From the NCBI GenBank assembly GCA_964400735.1, contig CAYNVQ010000003.1, positions 62,001 through 126,000 on the forward strand: a DNA stretch of 64,000 bases. The letters are read 5' to 3'. Source of the stretch: CAYNVQ01 sp964400735. GTDB lineage: Bacteria > Acidobacteriota > Aminicenantia > Aminicenantales > Aminicenantaceae. Both the position numbers and the translations under genes were made by a program. Every line of letters starts with the position of its first letter. The first letter of the stretch is position 1. The notes under the pieces were generated by a model that saw only the letters and a program-made list of their open reading frames with translations, ran no database searches and was not told the origin of the DNA. Shown one piece after another: positions 24,845 to 33,710 of the stretch.

Positions 24845-27763
24845 TTAATCAAATGGAAATCTATTAAAATCATTTGGATTTTTAATTAAGCTCCATGATT
24901 TTTTATTGGTTTTTAACAGTAGACTTTTACAGTTCAGAAGATTATTCTTGGCATCTTGCACGAAGAGAGCCAGAGCTGAGTTTTTCTTCATTTGGCTCGG
25001 TGTAAGTAAAAATTTTATGTTTACTATGGAGGGGCCGCCTTTTTTAGTTAGCACTTCTTCTGTAGATGCTAATAAAACTTCTTCTTTTCTATTAATTTTA
25101 TGTGGAAATTTTTGGGTATATAAATAAAATCGGTATTTTTTTCTCACTTCGTTCGTATTTGCAATAAAAACAAGCTTGTACTGGTTTTTTCCTTCTTTTC
25201 TTACAGGCTTAGGCCCAGATTTTGGTATAGGTCTCAGAATAAGATCTTTACTAAAAACTAAACAAGGAATCAGCCGAATTTCTAATTTCCCCGAGATTTG
25301 CTTTGATACTGAATAAGGAAACATCAACTTCAAACGAGGTGAAACGATTTTTTCCTCGAATAGGAAGTAGATTGCAGAAGCCAAGGTCCCCTTTGAGGAT
25401 TTTGTAAAGTCAAGTTTTTTTATTTTCCCCAAGAAACTCAGTTCAACAAACTCGTTCTCTTGAAATGAAGTGTCTAATTCTAATTTGACTTCATAGCAAC
25501 CTCTTGGGGCTTTCACATAAAATGAGGTATTCTCTAGGGGTATAACTGTCGTTTTTGAGGAAGGTTCTTTTTGGAAATTGTAAACGCTTTCAAAAATTTT
25601 CACGAAATTTCTATCGCTTTTGCCAACAATTTCTTCAGGCTTTTCTTTTGGGGCCATTTGGAAGCTTCTGTAAGAGTTCATTTTATACAGAGAGGTTAGG
25701 AAAGGAGTTGACATCGTTCTTGTATCCCAGTTTTTAATAAACACCAACAAGTAGGCAATCAAAAACAGGAGCAATAAAGGGATGATGGATTTTGGGATTC
25801 TTTTTACCAAAAAGGAATTTTTTATTCCTGAATAGAGGCCTGTCAGGTAATTGGTGATTTTATTCAAAGGTATGGAGCCAAAATTTTTATCCGAGAGTTT
25901 ATCACTCAAAATTGCACTACTGAATAAAATGCCGATGATAAAGATACATTCGATGAACTGAATAATTTGGGAATGGACGGTATTTCGTCTAACAAATTCA
26001 AAATATAAGAATCCAGTGTTTTTGTTTAAAACTGCCATCACCAGAATCGCGGTATAGAAAAATAGAGGAAGGTATTTAGGTCGATTTACAAACGCTTTGA
26101 TTGTATAAGCCAGAAAAAACAGAAGAAGAGGAAAAATTGCCACCAGAAATCGGCCCGGTTCTTTCGTCACCCCATGCCATGTAAAGTGAAAACAGGTTAA
26201 CAAATAGTAAGGGGCAAATACAGTCAATAGCATTATGGTTCTTTTCTGGTCAAATTTAAGTCCCCAATAGATTCCAATCAGAGCAAGAGCCGTCCAAGGA
26301 TAGAGCCAAATCATTCCTCTTGAATGATCGAAGAGATGGCCGAAAAAGGCGAAAGGGAACATTCCTATCCTGAGGAAATCTCTCCCAAGCAGCTTATACA
26401 TACTGTTTGGCATCGGGCTTCCAGTGATGGAGTAAAAGTAGTAAAAATAGGGTAAGCTTGTAACGATTAATAGAAGAGATAAAATGACTACTTTCTTATA
26501 ATTCTTTCGCAAAATAATTTCGTTAATGATTAGAACGGAATAAAGACCAAGGGATATCAGAATAAACCTTTGATGCAGCCAAGGTAGAAATCCTATGCCG
26601 AGTACAATAAATAGGTAGTTCAAATACTTATTCTTAAAAGGAAATAAAAGTGCGTTGAGTACGAGCAGAGTAAACAAGGATGCAGCGAATTCAGGATAGA
26701 TCTGGAACATAAAATCTGGTCCTGGAGAGCTAAAAATAAATAACAGCAGGAGAGTAATTAAGAGCGACTGAGAATTGAAAAATCTAAAGATAAGTCTCGC
26801 GAGAAGAAAAAAGCTAAATATCCCAATCATCAGCAGGCATAATCTTGTATAAAGGAGTTTTGATGGGAATTTTTCTAAACGCAGCCCTGGTTCCGATGTT
26901 CCCGTTTTACTCGGAAAAATTGACATGTCCAATATAAAACCAGGCAATATTAATGCTGATAAACCAGGCATATGGATGTGATAGATTTTTTCATCCTTTC
27001 CGATGATAGAAAGACTCCCAAATTTTCTTGAACCTTTCTCAAGGATTCTTTTTTTAGCTACCTCGAGCCCCTCTTCTACGACAAACTCGTCAGATACATC
27101 AAGATTTTTGTCTGTAGCAAGTGAGTAGGTCATTCTGATATATTTGGGCTCGTCACCAATAAATAATCGGTGACTGGTAAATCTTTCAAAGTGGTCCCTG
27201 TCGACATGTTTGGAAATGAGCAAGTTGCAAAGAAAAAGAACCATAAATGTCGATAAAATCCTTCTTCTGTTTCGGGAATTGTTTTTAAGATAAATATAAC
27301 AGAAACGAAAAGCGTTGAAGTCGAAATACAGAATCAGATTGAGATGAACAACAATAGCTAGAATGATTCCTATAAAAAGAGGAAACATAGAGAAGAAAAA
27401 AGAAAATTTAAATGCCTTGCCGTAAAAAAAGCGGCCAAAAGCTAGGAACAGAAACGGAATAAAAGTGGTTATTTGGTAATTTAGACTTTCTATATAATTT
27501 AATGCTCTTTTTGCTCTCAATAAAAAAGAAAGAAGGATTGTGATGAAGGATATTCCGATAAAGAACAAAAGAGAATACTTGATTAAAGGTAGCAAATTTT
27601 GGAGGTTAGAGTAGATAGATGAAGCGTCTTGAATACTTCTTTTGTAAACGATTAAATTCATATCAAAAAGAAATATTCCCCCAGATATGGATAGGATAAA
27701 GGCAATAATAAGAGTATAAATAACTTTTCTAACAATGCTTTTCTTATCTTTGGGAGTTCTCAT
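24845..27763 (-). CDS. GT-C-fold membrane glycosyltransferase-like protein (GT39/GT83 type), 972 aa
   Basis: A polytopic protein with about 14 hydrophobic segments in residues 1-670 and a soluble C-terminal part of about 300 residues. The first periplasmic loop contains GDEPKYIRMTYSL, the GDEP-x-Y pattern with acidic catalytic residues seen in many GT-C proteins, followed by HMPGLSALILPG, which matches the usual HPPGLP segment. Such enzymes transfer sugars from polyprenyl-phosphate donors on the outer face of the inner membrane. The acceptor is unknown. The extracytoplasmic C-terminal domain is strand-rich and recalls that of the protein at 33711. It is transcribed toward the sulfatase-fold gene at 23302. 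Confidence 0.75.
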   Translation of the reverse strand: MRTPKDKKSIVRKVIYTLIIAFILSISGGIFLFDMNLIVYKRSIQDASSIYSNLQNLLPLIKYSLLFFIGISFITILLSFLLRAKRALNYIESLNYQITTFIPFLFLAFGRFFYGKAFKFSFFFSMFPLFIGIILAIVVHLNLILYFDFNAFRFCYIYLKNNSRNRRRILSTFMVLFLCNLLISKHVDRDHFERFTSHRLFIGDEPKYIRMTYSLATDKNLDVSDEFVVEEGLEVAKKRILEKGSRKFGSLSIIGKDEKIYHIHMPGLSALILPGFILDMSIFPSKTGTSEPGLRLEKFPSKLLYTRLCLLMIGIFSFFLLARLIFRFFNSQSLLITLLLLFIFSSPGPDFMFQIYPEFAASLFTLLVLNALLFPFKNKYLNYLFIVLGIGFLPWLHQRFILISLGLYSVLIINEIILRKNYKKVVILSLLLIVTSLPYFYYFYSITGSPMPNSMYKLLGRDFLRIGMFPFAFFGHLFDHSRGMIWLYPWTALALIGIYWGLKFDQKRTIMLLTVFAPYYLLTCFHFTWHGVTKEPGRFLVAIFPLLLFFLAYTIKAFVNRPKYLPLFFYTAILVMAVLNKNTGFLYFEFVRRNTVHSQIIQFIECIFIIGILFSSAILSDKLSDKNFGSIPLNKITNYLTGLYSGIKNSFLVKRIPKSIIPLLLLFLIAYLLVFIKNWDTRTMSTPFLTSLYKMNSYRSFQMAPKEKPEEIVGKSDRNFVKIFESVYNFQKEPSSKTTVIPLENTSFYVKAPRGCYEVKLELDTSFQENEFVELSFLGKIKKLDFTKSSKGTLASAIYFLFEEKIVSPRLKLMFPYSVSKQISGKLEIRLIPCLVFSKDLILRPIPKSGPKPVRKEGKNQYKLVFIANTNEVRKKYRFYLYTQKFPHKINRKEEVLLASTEEVLTKKGGPSIVNIKFLLTPSQMKKNSALALFVQDAKNNLLNCKSLLLKTNKKSWSLIKNPNDFNRFPFD

Positions 27764-27955
27764 CTATTTTGATGTTTCTTTGCGAGAGATGTTTCGACAC
27801 ATCCGGGATTTTTCCAGGAATCTAAGGAGAAAATATCACTTTCATGAGCAATTGTAAAGAATGCCGAATAATCAAGAAGTTGTGTGATTTTATCTATCTT
27901 CAAGGGAGAGACTTTGGTTACACTTTAAGGGTGATATCTTAAGGAGAGGGGCTCT

Positions 27956-28012
27956 ATTATCCTGAATCAATCATGAGTCAAGATTGCAGTAGAGACGGTG
28001 AAAAAGTAGCTA
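27956..28012 (-). repeat. dispersed intergenic repeat family 2, copy C
   Basis: This copy is inverted relative to the other two. It lies in the 412-bp divergent space between the GT-C gene and the next sulfatase-fold gene. Reverse-complemented it shares AGCTACTTTTTC, CTGCAATCTTGACTCATGA and a degenerate TCAGG end with copies A and B. Confidence 0.45.
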
Positions 28013-28140
28013 ATTATTCTGTTTACTAAAGTGTACTGACCAACACTAGAGTTGAAAAGTGGAATAGCCTGGAGGAGAATATGAAGTATTACAGTGCTCA
28101 GTTCCCTAGCTTATTTTTCCCTTAAGTCACTGGGAATTCC

Positions 28141-28169
28141 TTAAAAATTTACAGGGAATGTGCTATAAG
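28141..28169 (+). promoter_or_regulatory. extended -10 promoter, apparently leaderless
   Basis: TTAAAA (28141-28146), a 17-bp spacer ending in TGC, and TATAAG (28164-28169). The ATG at 28176 follows after 6 nt, which supports that ATG rather than the one at 28158. Confidence 0.48.
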
Positions 28170-28175
28170 AGCTTT

Positions 28176-30008
28176 ATGAAAGACAAAATTATCCCAAGGG
28201 AATTTTTCATCTCGCTCCTCTGCCTGATCTTACTCTTCTCCCTCAATAATATCTCGTGTAAAAAGAGCGAGAAAATTTATCGTATATCTGCTGAGGTCAA
28301 GGGACAGGCCGATCCCTCGTTCCTCAGAGAAAATGAGATCAAGCCGCACCAGGCTTACCAGTCTATGTATTTCACGACAGAGGCGACGACCATAAAAGGA
28401 CGCGCAATAGATCTGGGATCAGGAATCAAAAGAGTGAACTTTATTCCAAAAAAGAGCGGTGATTTCCAGCTCAGCCTGGAATTATTCGCTAAAATTAAGG
28501 ATCGAACAAACATCCGGCTTTACCAAGACAGCTCGGTCTTGGTGGAAAAACTCTTGTTAAAGGATCAGCATACGAAACTTCAGACTGATATCTCTCTATC
28601 CAAAGCCGATAAAATAACCCTTTCGGTAAAAGGGGAGGGAGTCCTTCTAGTCGGAGATCTTCTTCTTGCCCGGAAAACACCCCAGGATGAAAGAAACTAT
28701 GTCTTTTTGATCTGTGCGGACACCCTGCGCGCAGATCATCTACAGACCTATGGATACAAAAGAAAGACTTCACCTTGTCTTGATACCTTTGCCCGGGACA
28801 GCATTGTTTTTAATAACGCCTATGCTCAATCGGCTTGGACTCTTCCATCTCATATGTCTCTTTTCACAGCATTGTACGAATTCAATCATGGGATAAAACG
28901 GGGAACAGTTATTTCTCCAAATATTCATTATCTTGTTGAAGAATTATCTCGAGAGTTTTCGACTCGAAGCTTTAACGGCGGAATTTATGTATCTTCGAAG
29001 TTTGGATTTTTCCGTGGCTTCGACCTCTTCAAAAGCATTCCTCACGATCAGTATTCACCTGATGCAACAAAGAAGCTCTTCGACCTAGCCGAACGAGATC
29101 TCCAAAGGACCAGCTTTTCCAATGTCTTCTATTTTCTGCATACCTACCAAACACACAGCCCCTATAATCCTCCACTGAATCACCTGAAAAGGTTTAATCC
29201 ATCTCCCAAGTACACCCAGCTTTCTGCCCCAACCGTAGGTTCCAATCATAGGGATCAGTATAAGCCATTACCTCAAGAAATGATCAACGCTTACATCGAT
29301 CTTTACGATGCAGAAATATCTGTCTTTGACCTATGGTTTGGCAAATTTCTAGATTATTTAAAGAAAAAAAACATTTACGATGACTCCATGATTATATTCA
29401 TTTCTGATCATGGAGAAGAATTTTTTGATCATAAGGGATGGGGGCACGCTCATTCCCTTTATAATGAAATAATCCATGTCCCACTCATCATTAAATTGCC
29501 TAAGAACCAGTTTAAGGGCATACAATTCGAATCCGAAGTTGGTTTGATCGATATAATGCCTTTTATCTTAAATTACTATAACATCCCTTTCGACAAAAAG
29601 ATGGTAGATGGAATGGATTTGATGCATGTTATAAGAGGTAATGAGCGGGGTCGCCCCCTGATTTCATCCTTGACCAACGGCTTTTATGTTCCGTTCCTGC
29701 CCTTTAAAATATCAAGAATTGAAAACCAACAAAAGATCATATTCAATCTACCCTATACGGAAAAAACTCTTACATTCTTTCGCACTCCACCTCCTCCTTA
29801 CAGCCAGTTTGAATACTATGATCTGCTCCAGGATCCCGGAGAGAAGACAAACATTCATGAAATCCGGGTTGGCGAAATCAGGAAATATAGAGAGTTATTT
29901 GAATTAACCGTCCAAATGGGAAGGAGAAATCTTGCGGCTAAGGACAAACCGATAGAGCTTGATAAAGATTTCATAGAAGAGTTAAAGGCTCTAGGATACG
30001 TGCACTAA
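28176..30008 (+). CDS. Sulfatase-fold protein with N-terminal accessory domain, Thr-nucleophile type (paralogue 2)
   Basis: A 610-aa exported enzyme, probably a lipoprotein (hydrophobic signal then NISC). It differs from its paralogues by about 150 extra residues before the catalytic domain, which look like a beta-sandwich. The catalytic part has CADTLRADHL, Thr222 at the nucleophile position (WTLPSH) and SDHGEEFFDHKG for the second metal site. It ends LKALGYVH, the tail shared with four neighbours. The start is placed at 28176 (MKDKII) from the promoter spacing. As in the other copies, Thr instead of Cys argues against a formylglycine sulfatase. It is convergent with the amidohydrolase. Confidence 0.8.
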   Translation: MKDKIIPREFFISLLCLILLFSLNNISCKKSEKIYRISAEVKGQADPSFLRENEIKPHQAYQSMYFTTEATTIKGRAIDLGSGIKRVNFIPKKSGDFQLSLELFAKIKDRTNIRLYQDSSVLVEKLLLKDQHTKLQTDISLSKADKITLSVKGEGVLLVGDLLLARKTPQDERNYVFLICADTLRADHLQTYGYKRKTSPCLDTFARDSIVFNNAYAQSAWTLPSHMSLFTALYEFNHGIKRGTVISPNIHYLVEELSREFSTRSFNGGIYVSSKFGFFRGFDLFKSIPHDQYSPDATKKLFDLAERDLQRTSFSNVFYFLHTYQTHSPYNPPLNHLKRFNPSPKYTQLSAPTVGSNHRDQYKPLPQEMINAYIDLYDAEISVFDLWFGKFLDYLKKKNIYDDSMIIFISDHGEEFFDHKGWGHAHSLYNEIIHVPLIIKLPKNQFKGIQFESEVGLIDIMPFILNYYNIPFDKKMVDGMDLMHVIRGNERGRPLISSLTNGFYVPFLPFKISRIENQQKIIFNLPYTEKTLTFFRTPPPPYSQFEYYDLLQDPGEKTNIHEIRVGEIRKYRELFELTVQMGRRNLAAKDKPIELDKDFIEELKALGYVH

Positions 30009-30174
30009 TAGTTAAGACCTTTTTTCAAGAGTGAAACGAAAATAAAGAATGAATCAACCAATTGCCTTAAAATATTTTCTATGGCTCTGTCGGCTCAACA
30101 GATCATTTAAATAAGTAACTGCAAAGGAAGCCCCTTTCAATGGCTGGCAGACGGCTGACCACAAGCTTCAGTCA

Positions 30175-31578
30175 TTAGCCATCGGCAAGCCCGCCTTGAT
30201 TAACCAAGGAACGATATAGCTCTTCTCTATGGATGACTTTGCCGTTCTTAATAATGATGTCAATGTTTTGTGTGTTCCGGATATCCTCGAGAGGATTGTT
30301 TTTAAGCAGAAGCAAATTTGCTATTTTGTCTTCTTCGATTGTTCCCATATTCTTCATTTGATTTAAAGCTTCTGCAGAATATTTAGTGGCAGTCAGGAGG
30401 GCTTCGTAGGGAGATAAGCCTGCTTCCACCAGCAACTCCAATTCTTTATGAAGCGAAAATCCAGGGATGAGAAATGGCCAGGGAGTATCCGTTCCAGCGA
30501 GAATTTTGCCTCCTCTTTCTTTAAACAGGATTAAAAATTCCTCAAGCTTTTTTTGGGTGATTTTCCAGCTTTCTCTGTTTTCAGTGGTCATCAGAGCCCG
30601 GTGGATAAGGATATCATCCCATCTTTTCTGGATTGTTTTGGGCATTAGTTTTACATATGGATTTTCCTTGAGTTCTTCCGGTGTGGCGACAACTGCGTGA
30701 TAAAAGGTTAAGTTTGCTGTGATATAGACATTCTTTGCGACGAAAAGGTCGATTAACTCCTTATATTTTGTTTTATCCACATGAAGCCAGACCTTGTTGG
30801 ATATAGTCTTTAGAGGAGGGGCATCTTCAAACTCTTCTTCTCCCAAGAGAGCCTCGGCTATTCCTGTTGCATGTTCGAGGGTTTTTATCCCCCATTGAGC
30901 AGCAAGTCGGGCATCGACTCTTCTCAAATGTCCCGCCACAGGAAGGTTGTATTTTTCAGCTTCTTGGATAATTGTGCGGACCATATTTCTAGGAAGAGAA
31001 ATGTAGATTTTTATCAAGTCCACTTTTTTCCCTGCCAATTGTGCAACAAGCTTTTTCGCTTGTTCTGGATTTTTGACTACCTCTGTATATAAGCTTGCTC
31101 CTTGGGGAATCTTTTTGTTATTAATGATAGGGCCTGCGGCAAAAATTGTAGGGCCAGAAAGTCGGCCCGAATTTATTTTCTCTCGAAGGGAAAGAATAAA
31201 ATCTGTTTTATTTCCTACATCTCTGACGGTGGTCACTCCGTTTAATAGGAAAAGCTCTGAAAAGCGTTGGTCAATAAAATGTACGTGCATATCGCACAAT
31301 CCTGGGATGATAAATTTTTCTTTTGCATCGATGACAAATTTTCCTTTAGATTTAGGTATCTTTCCTACTTGCTTAATAGTATTTCTGCAGATTCCAATAT
31401 CGGCTAAAAATAGCCCATTTCCCGAAAAATCAAGAAGACTTCCATCCTTGATGAGGATGTCGAACTCCTCTTTTGGGTTGCATCCTTGAGACAGTATTCC
31501 GCTACTAAATACGCTAAAAACAGTAGCAACTTGTGATGTTTTTTTTATAAAATCTCTTCGAGTGATTGATTTTTTCAT
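30175..31578 (-). CDS. Tat-exported amidohydrolase (imidazolonepropionase/prolidase-like)
   Basis: A 467-aa metal-dependent hydrolase of the amidohydrolase superfamily. The N-terminus carries a twin-arginine signal (ITRRDFIKK) followed by a hydrophobic stretch and a possible lipobox Cys (LSQGC). Metal ligands are visible as the HxH pair in CDMHVHF, a Lys in VDLIKIY that could be carboxylated, His in VAGHLR and LEHATG, and the catalytic Asp in GTDTPWP. The subgroup includes exported Xaa-Pro and Xaa-Arg dipeptidases as well as uncharacterised hydrolases, so the substrate is left open. The divergent neighbour at 31737 has its own promoter. Confidence 0.82.
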   Translation of the reverse strand: MKKSITRRDFIKKTSQVATVFSVFSSGILSQGCNPKEEFDILIKDGSLLDFSGNGLFLADIGICRNTIKQVGKIPKSKGKFVIDAKEKFIIPGLCDMHVHFIDQRFSELFLLNGVTTVRDVGNKTDFILSLREKINSGRLSGPTIFAAGPIINNKKIPQGASLYTEVVKNPEQAKKLVAQLAGKKVDLIKIYISLPRNMVRTIIQEAEKYNLPVAGHLRRVDARLAAQWGIKTLEHATGIAEALLGEEEFEDAPPLKTISNKVWLHVDKTKYKELIDLFVAKNVYITANLTFYHAVVATPEELKENPYVKLMPKTIQKRWDDILIHRALMTTENRESWKITQKKLEEFLILFKERGGKILAGTDTPWPFLIPGFSLHKELELLVEAGLSPYEALLTATKYSAEALNQMKNMGTIEEDKIANLLLLKNNPLEDIRNTQNIDIIIKNGKVIHREELYRSLVNQGGLADG

Positions 31579-31680
31579 ATTTTTCTACTTATTTCTTAAC
31601 ACAAATATAAAAATAATTATAATAAATCTATGCCGAATTTTAAAGGGATGAGCATTGGGACAGGCTTTATACCAATTATG

Positions 31681-31709
31681 TTGACAAACAGAGTACAGTT
31701 GGGTAGTAT
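31681..31709 (+). promoter_or_regulatory. consensus promoter of the propeller/BACON-like gene
   Basis: A perfect TTGACA (31681-31686), a 17-bp spacer and TAGTAT (31704-31709). A GGAGG Shine-Dalgarno (31726-31730) lies 6 nt before the ATG at 31737, so this gene has a normal leader. Confidence 0.75.
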
Positions 31710-31736
31710 ATTAAGCTATTTTTTTGGAGGATAACT

Positions 31737-33485
31737 ATGATGAATTTAAAGAAGTATTTCGCATGCTGTTTTGTATTAATTCTTTTGGTTTCTCTTACCG
31801 CTTATGGAGAAATAAATCTTTCTAAGACAAGTATGATTTCTTCCCGTCCCACAATTGCAGTCAACCAGAATGGGGTCATTTTAGTTGTCTGGACAGATTC
31901 AGAATTTTCGGATGAAGCTGGCATGATTTGGTACAATGTCCATAAAAACGGTGTTTGGGAAGGACCAAAGGATGCTAAGATTTCTCGACAAAGATGCTGG
32001 AGTCCTCAACTGGACATAGACTCAAAAGGCAACTTCCATCTTGCCTATGCAGATGGAAATTCAAGATTAAATCGAGAGATTTACCATTGCGTCTATAATC
32101 CTGAAAGCGGTTGGTCAAATCCTGAGATGATCTATAACAGTCCGGAAAATTCAGCCTGGGCTAAGTTACAGGTCTTAGATGATGTAATTTATATCGCATG
32201 GTATCATGAAAATGCTCCTCCTTATGAGGGTTCTGATACTGTCCTGCATTATAAGGGGGTCGAAGATGAAGCTTGGCCAGAATCGTATTTAAGAATTACA
32301 TATACTGCCAATCAAGTGAGCATTCATCCAGCTTTCAGGATAAAAGATGGAAGGGTTTATGTGTGCAATATGGGAAAAGAGACCTCTAGTGTGCCTTGGA
32401 GAATTTTCTATAAAGAAGATCAGCTAGAGGGTGGTTCATGGCATTACTTCAAGGCGGAGCAAATTGTTCCTACTGGTTATTATCCTGAATTGGCGGTTGA
32501 CGATAATGGAAATGTCCATATTATTTACAGCAATAGGAGTGGAAACTTCTACTATAAAAGTAAGGTCGGAGATATCTGGAAAGGTAACGAGGTAATATCT
32601 AATGGATTCGCACGTCTTCAATTTGGCGATTTAAAGTATAAAAATCATTTACTTGTTGCGGCCTGGGTTGAAAAAATTAATGAAGCAACTTTTTTATATT
32701 ATTCCAAGAAAATAATAGGAGGCGACTGGGAGCTACCCGTTCAAATTTCAAGTGCGAAGGAAGCTAGAATGCCAAAGATTTGGATGGATGATAAAGGCAA
32801 TGGATATTTTGTCTGGGTAGACAAGAGCTGGGCGCATGAAAGAGATGTTTTTTATGAAAAAATTGCTCTCCCTCTCCCCCGTCCTTTCCTCCAATTGAGT
32901 GAAGACTCCCTATCCTTTACTCTAGAGGGGGATGCCCCAGATCCCGCTACCTTTAGCGTGAAGAATATCGGAGAGGGATCTTTGACCTATAACATAAGCA
33001 CCGAGAGCTGGTTGAGTGTGACCCCTGCAAACGGAACCTTGGGTTATAAAGAAGAGGTTGAAATACAGGCCGAAATAGCTGATCTAACGTTAGATGAAGG
33101 AACCTATACAGGCATTATTGAGGTTTCCAGCCCACAAGCTATTAACAGTCCTATACAGGTTGAGGTGCAACTCGAAGTTTTAGTCCCTCCGATATTTCCG
33201 GCTCTAAATTTCACTGGCGAAGTAAAAGAGAACAGAGCCTTGTTTTTCCGTGAATACATCCATGATCTGAGTTGGGGGGCGAACCCTCTAAATAGAAATA
33301 TTGTGAAGTATAAGCTGTATGAGATCGATGGAGGCAACCATATATTTCTTCAGGAATTCTCTTCCTCTACCTTTAAGTATATGCGCCGCAATGTAGAAAA
33401 AGACAGAGCCTATACTTATGAACTTTATGCAGTGGATGATAAAGACCGAATAGGAACAATTCCTGCAGTACTAGTGATCGAATAG
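31737..33485 (+). CDS. Exported sialidase-like beta-propeller with one BACON-like domain
   Basis: A 582-aa secreted protein. Residues 1-24 form a signal peptide. Residues of about 25-380 contain repeated blades of the type (T/A)IAVNxxGxIxVVWTD, LDIDSKGNFHLAYAD and LAVDDNGNVHIIYSN, a sialidase/BNR-like propeller. One BACON-like domain follows (about 385-475, with SWLSVTPANGTLG), a fold linked to carbohydrate or surface binding. An FN3-like C-terminus ends the protein. No sialidase Arg triad or catalytic motif is visible, so a binding role is more likely than hydrolysis. It is a close paralogue of the protein at 46595, which has three such domains. Both start the mature part with EINLS. Confidence 0.72.
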   Translation: MMNLKKYFACCFVLILLVSLTAYGEINLSKTSMISSRPTIAVNQNGVILVVWTDSEFSDEAGMIWYNVHKNGVWEGPKDAKISRQRCWSPQLDIDSKGNFHLAYADGNSRLNREIYHCVYNPESGWSNPEMIYNSPENSAWAKLQVLDDVIYIAWYHENAPPYEGSDTVLHYKGVEDEAWPESYLRITYTANQVSIHPAFRIKDGRVYVCNMGKETSSVPWRIFYKEDQLEGGSWHYFKAEQIVPTGYYPELAVDDNGNVHIIYSNRSGNFYYKSKVGDIWKGNEVISNGFARLQFGDLKYKNHLLVAAWVEKINEATFLYYSKKIIGGDWELPVQISSAKEARMPKIWMDDKGNGYFVWVDKSWAHERDVFYEKIALPLPRPFLQLSEDSLSFTLEGDAPDPATFSVKNIGEGSLTYNISTESWLSVTPANGTLGYKEEVEIQAEIADLTLDEGTYTGIIEVSSPQAINSPIQVEVQLEVLVPPIFPALNFTGEVKENRALFFREYIHDLSWGANPLNRNIVKYKLYEIDGGNHIFLQEFSSSTFKYMRRNVEKDRAYTYELYAVDDKDRIGTIPAVLVIE

Positions 33486-33502
33486 TTTCTAAAGAAAATA
33501 TT

Positions 33503-33560
33503 ACTCAAGCAGTCTGTTTAGTCGATTCTGCTCAATAAAAAGATGTCGAGCTGCTTGAGT
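33503..33560. repeat. 10-bp inverted repeat with long loop
   Basis: ACTCAAGCAG (33503-33512) and CTGCTTGAGT (33551-33560) are perfectly complementary across a 38-nt loop. There is no T-tract after the second arm. It lies just downstream of the propeller/BACON-like gene and may act in 3'-end stability. Confidence 0.4.
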
Positions 33561-33710
33561 CTATTGCTATGATGCAGTCAGGTTTATCGGTATTGAAGGC
33601 CACAAATCGTCCTTGACTTATTCCATTAAATCAGAGATATAATCGGCAGAAAGCGTTGTGCTGCTTTAGCCTGGGAATATTTGTACAAGATCGCACAGAA
33701 AATTTATAGG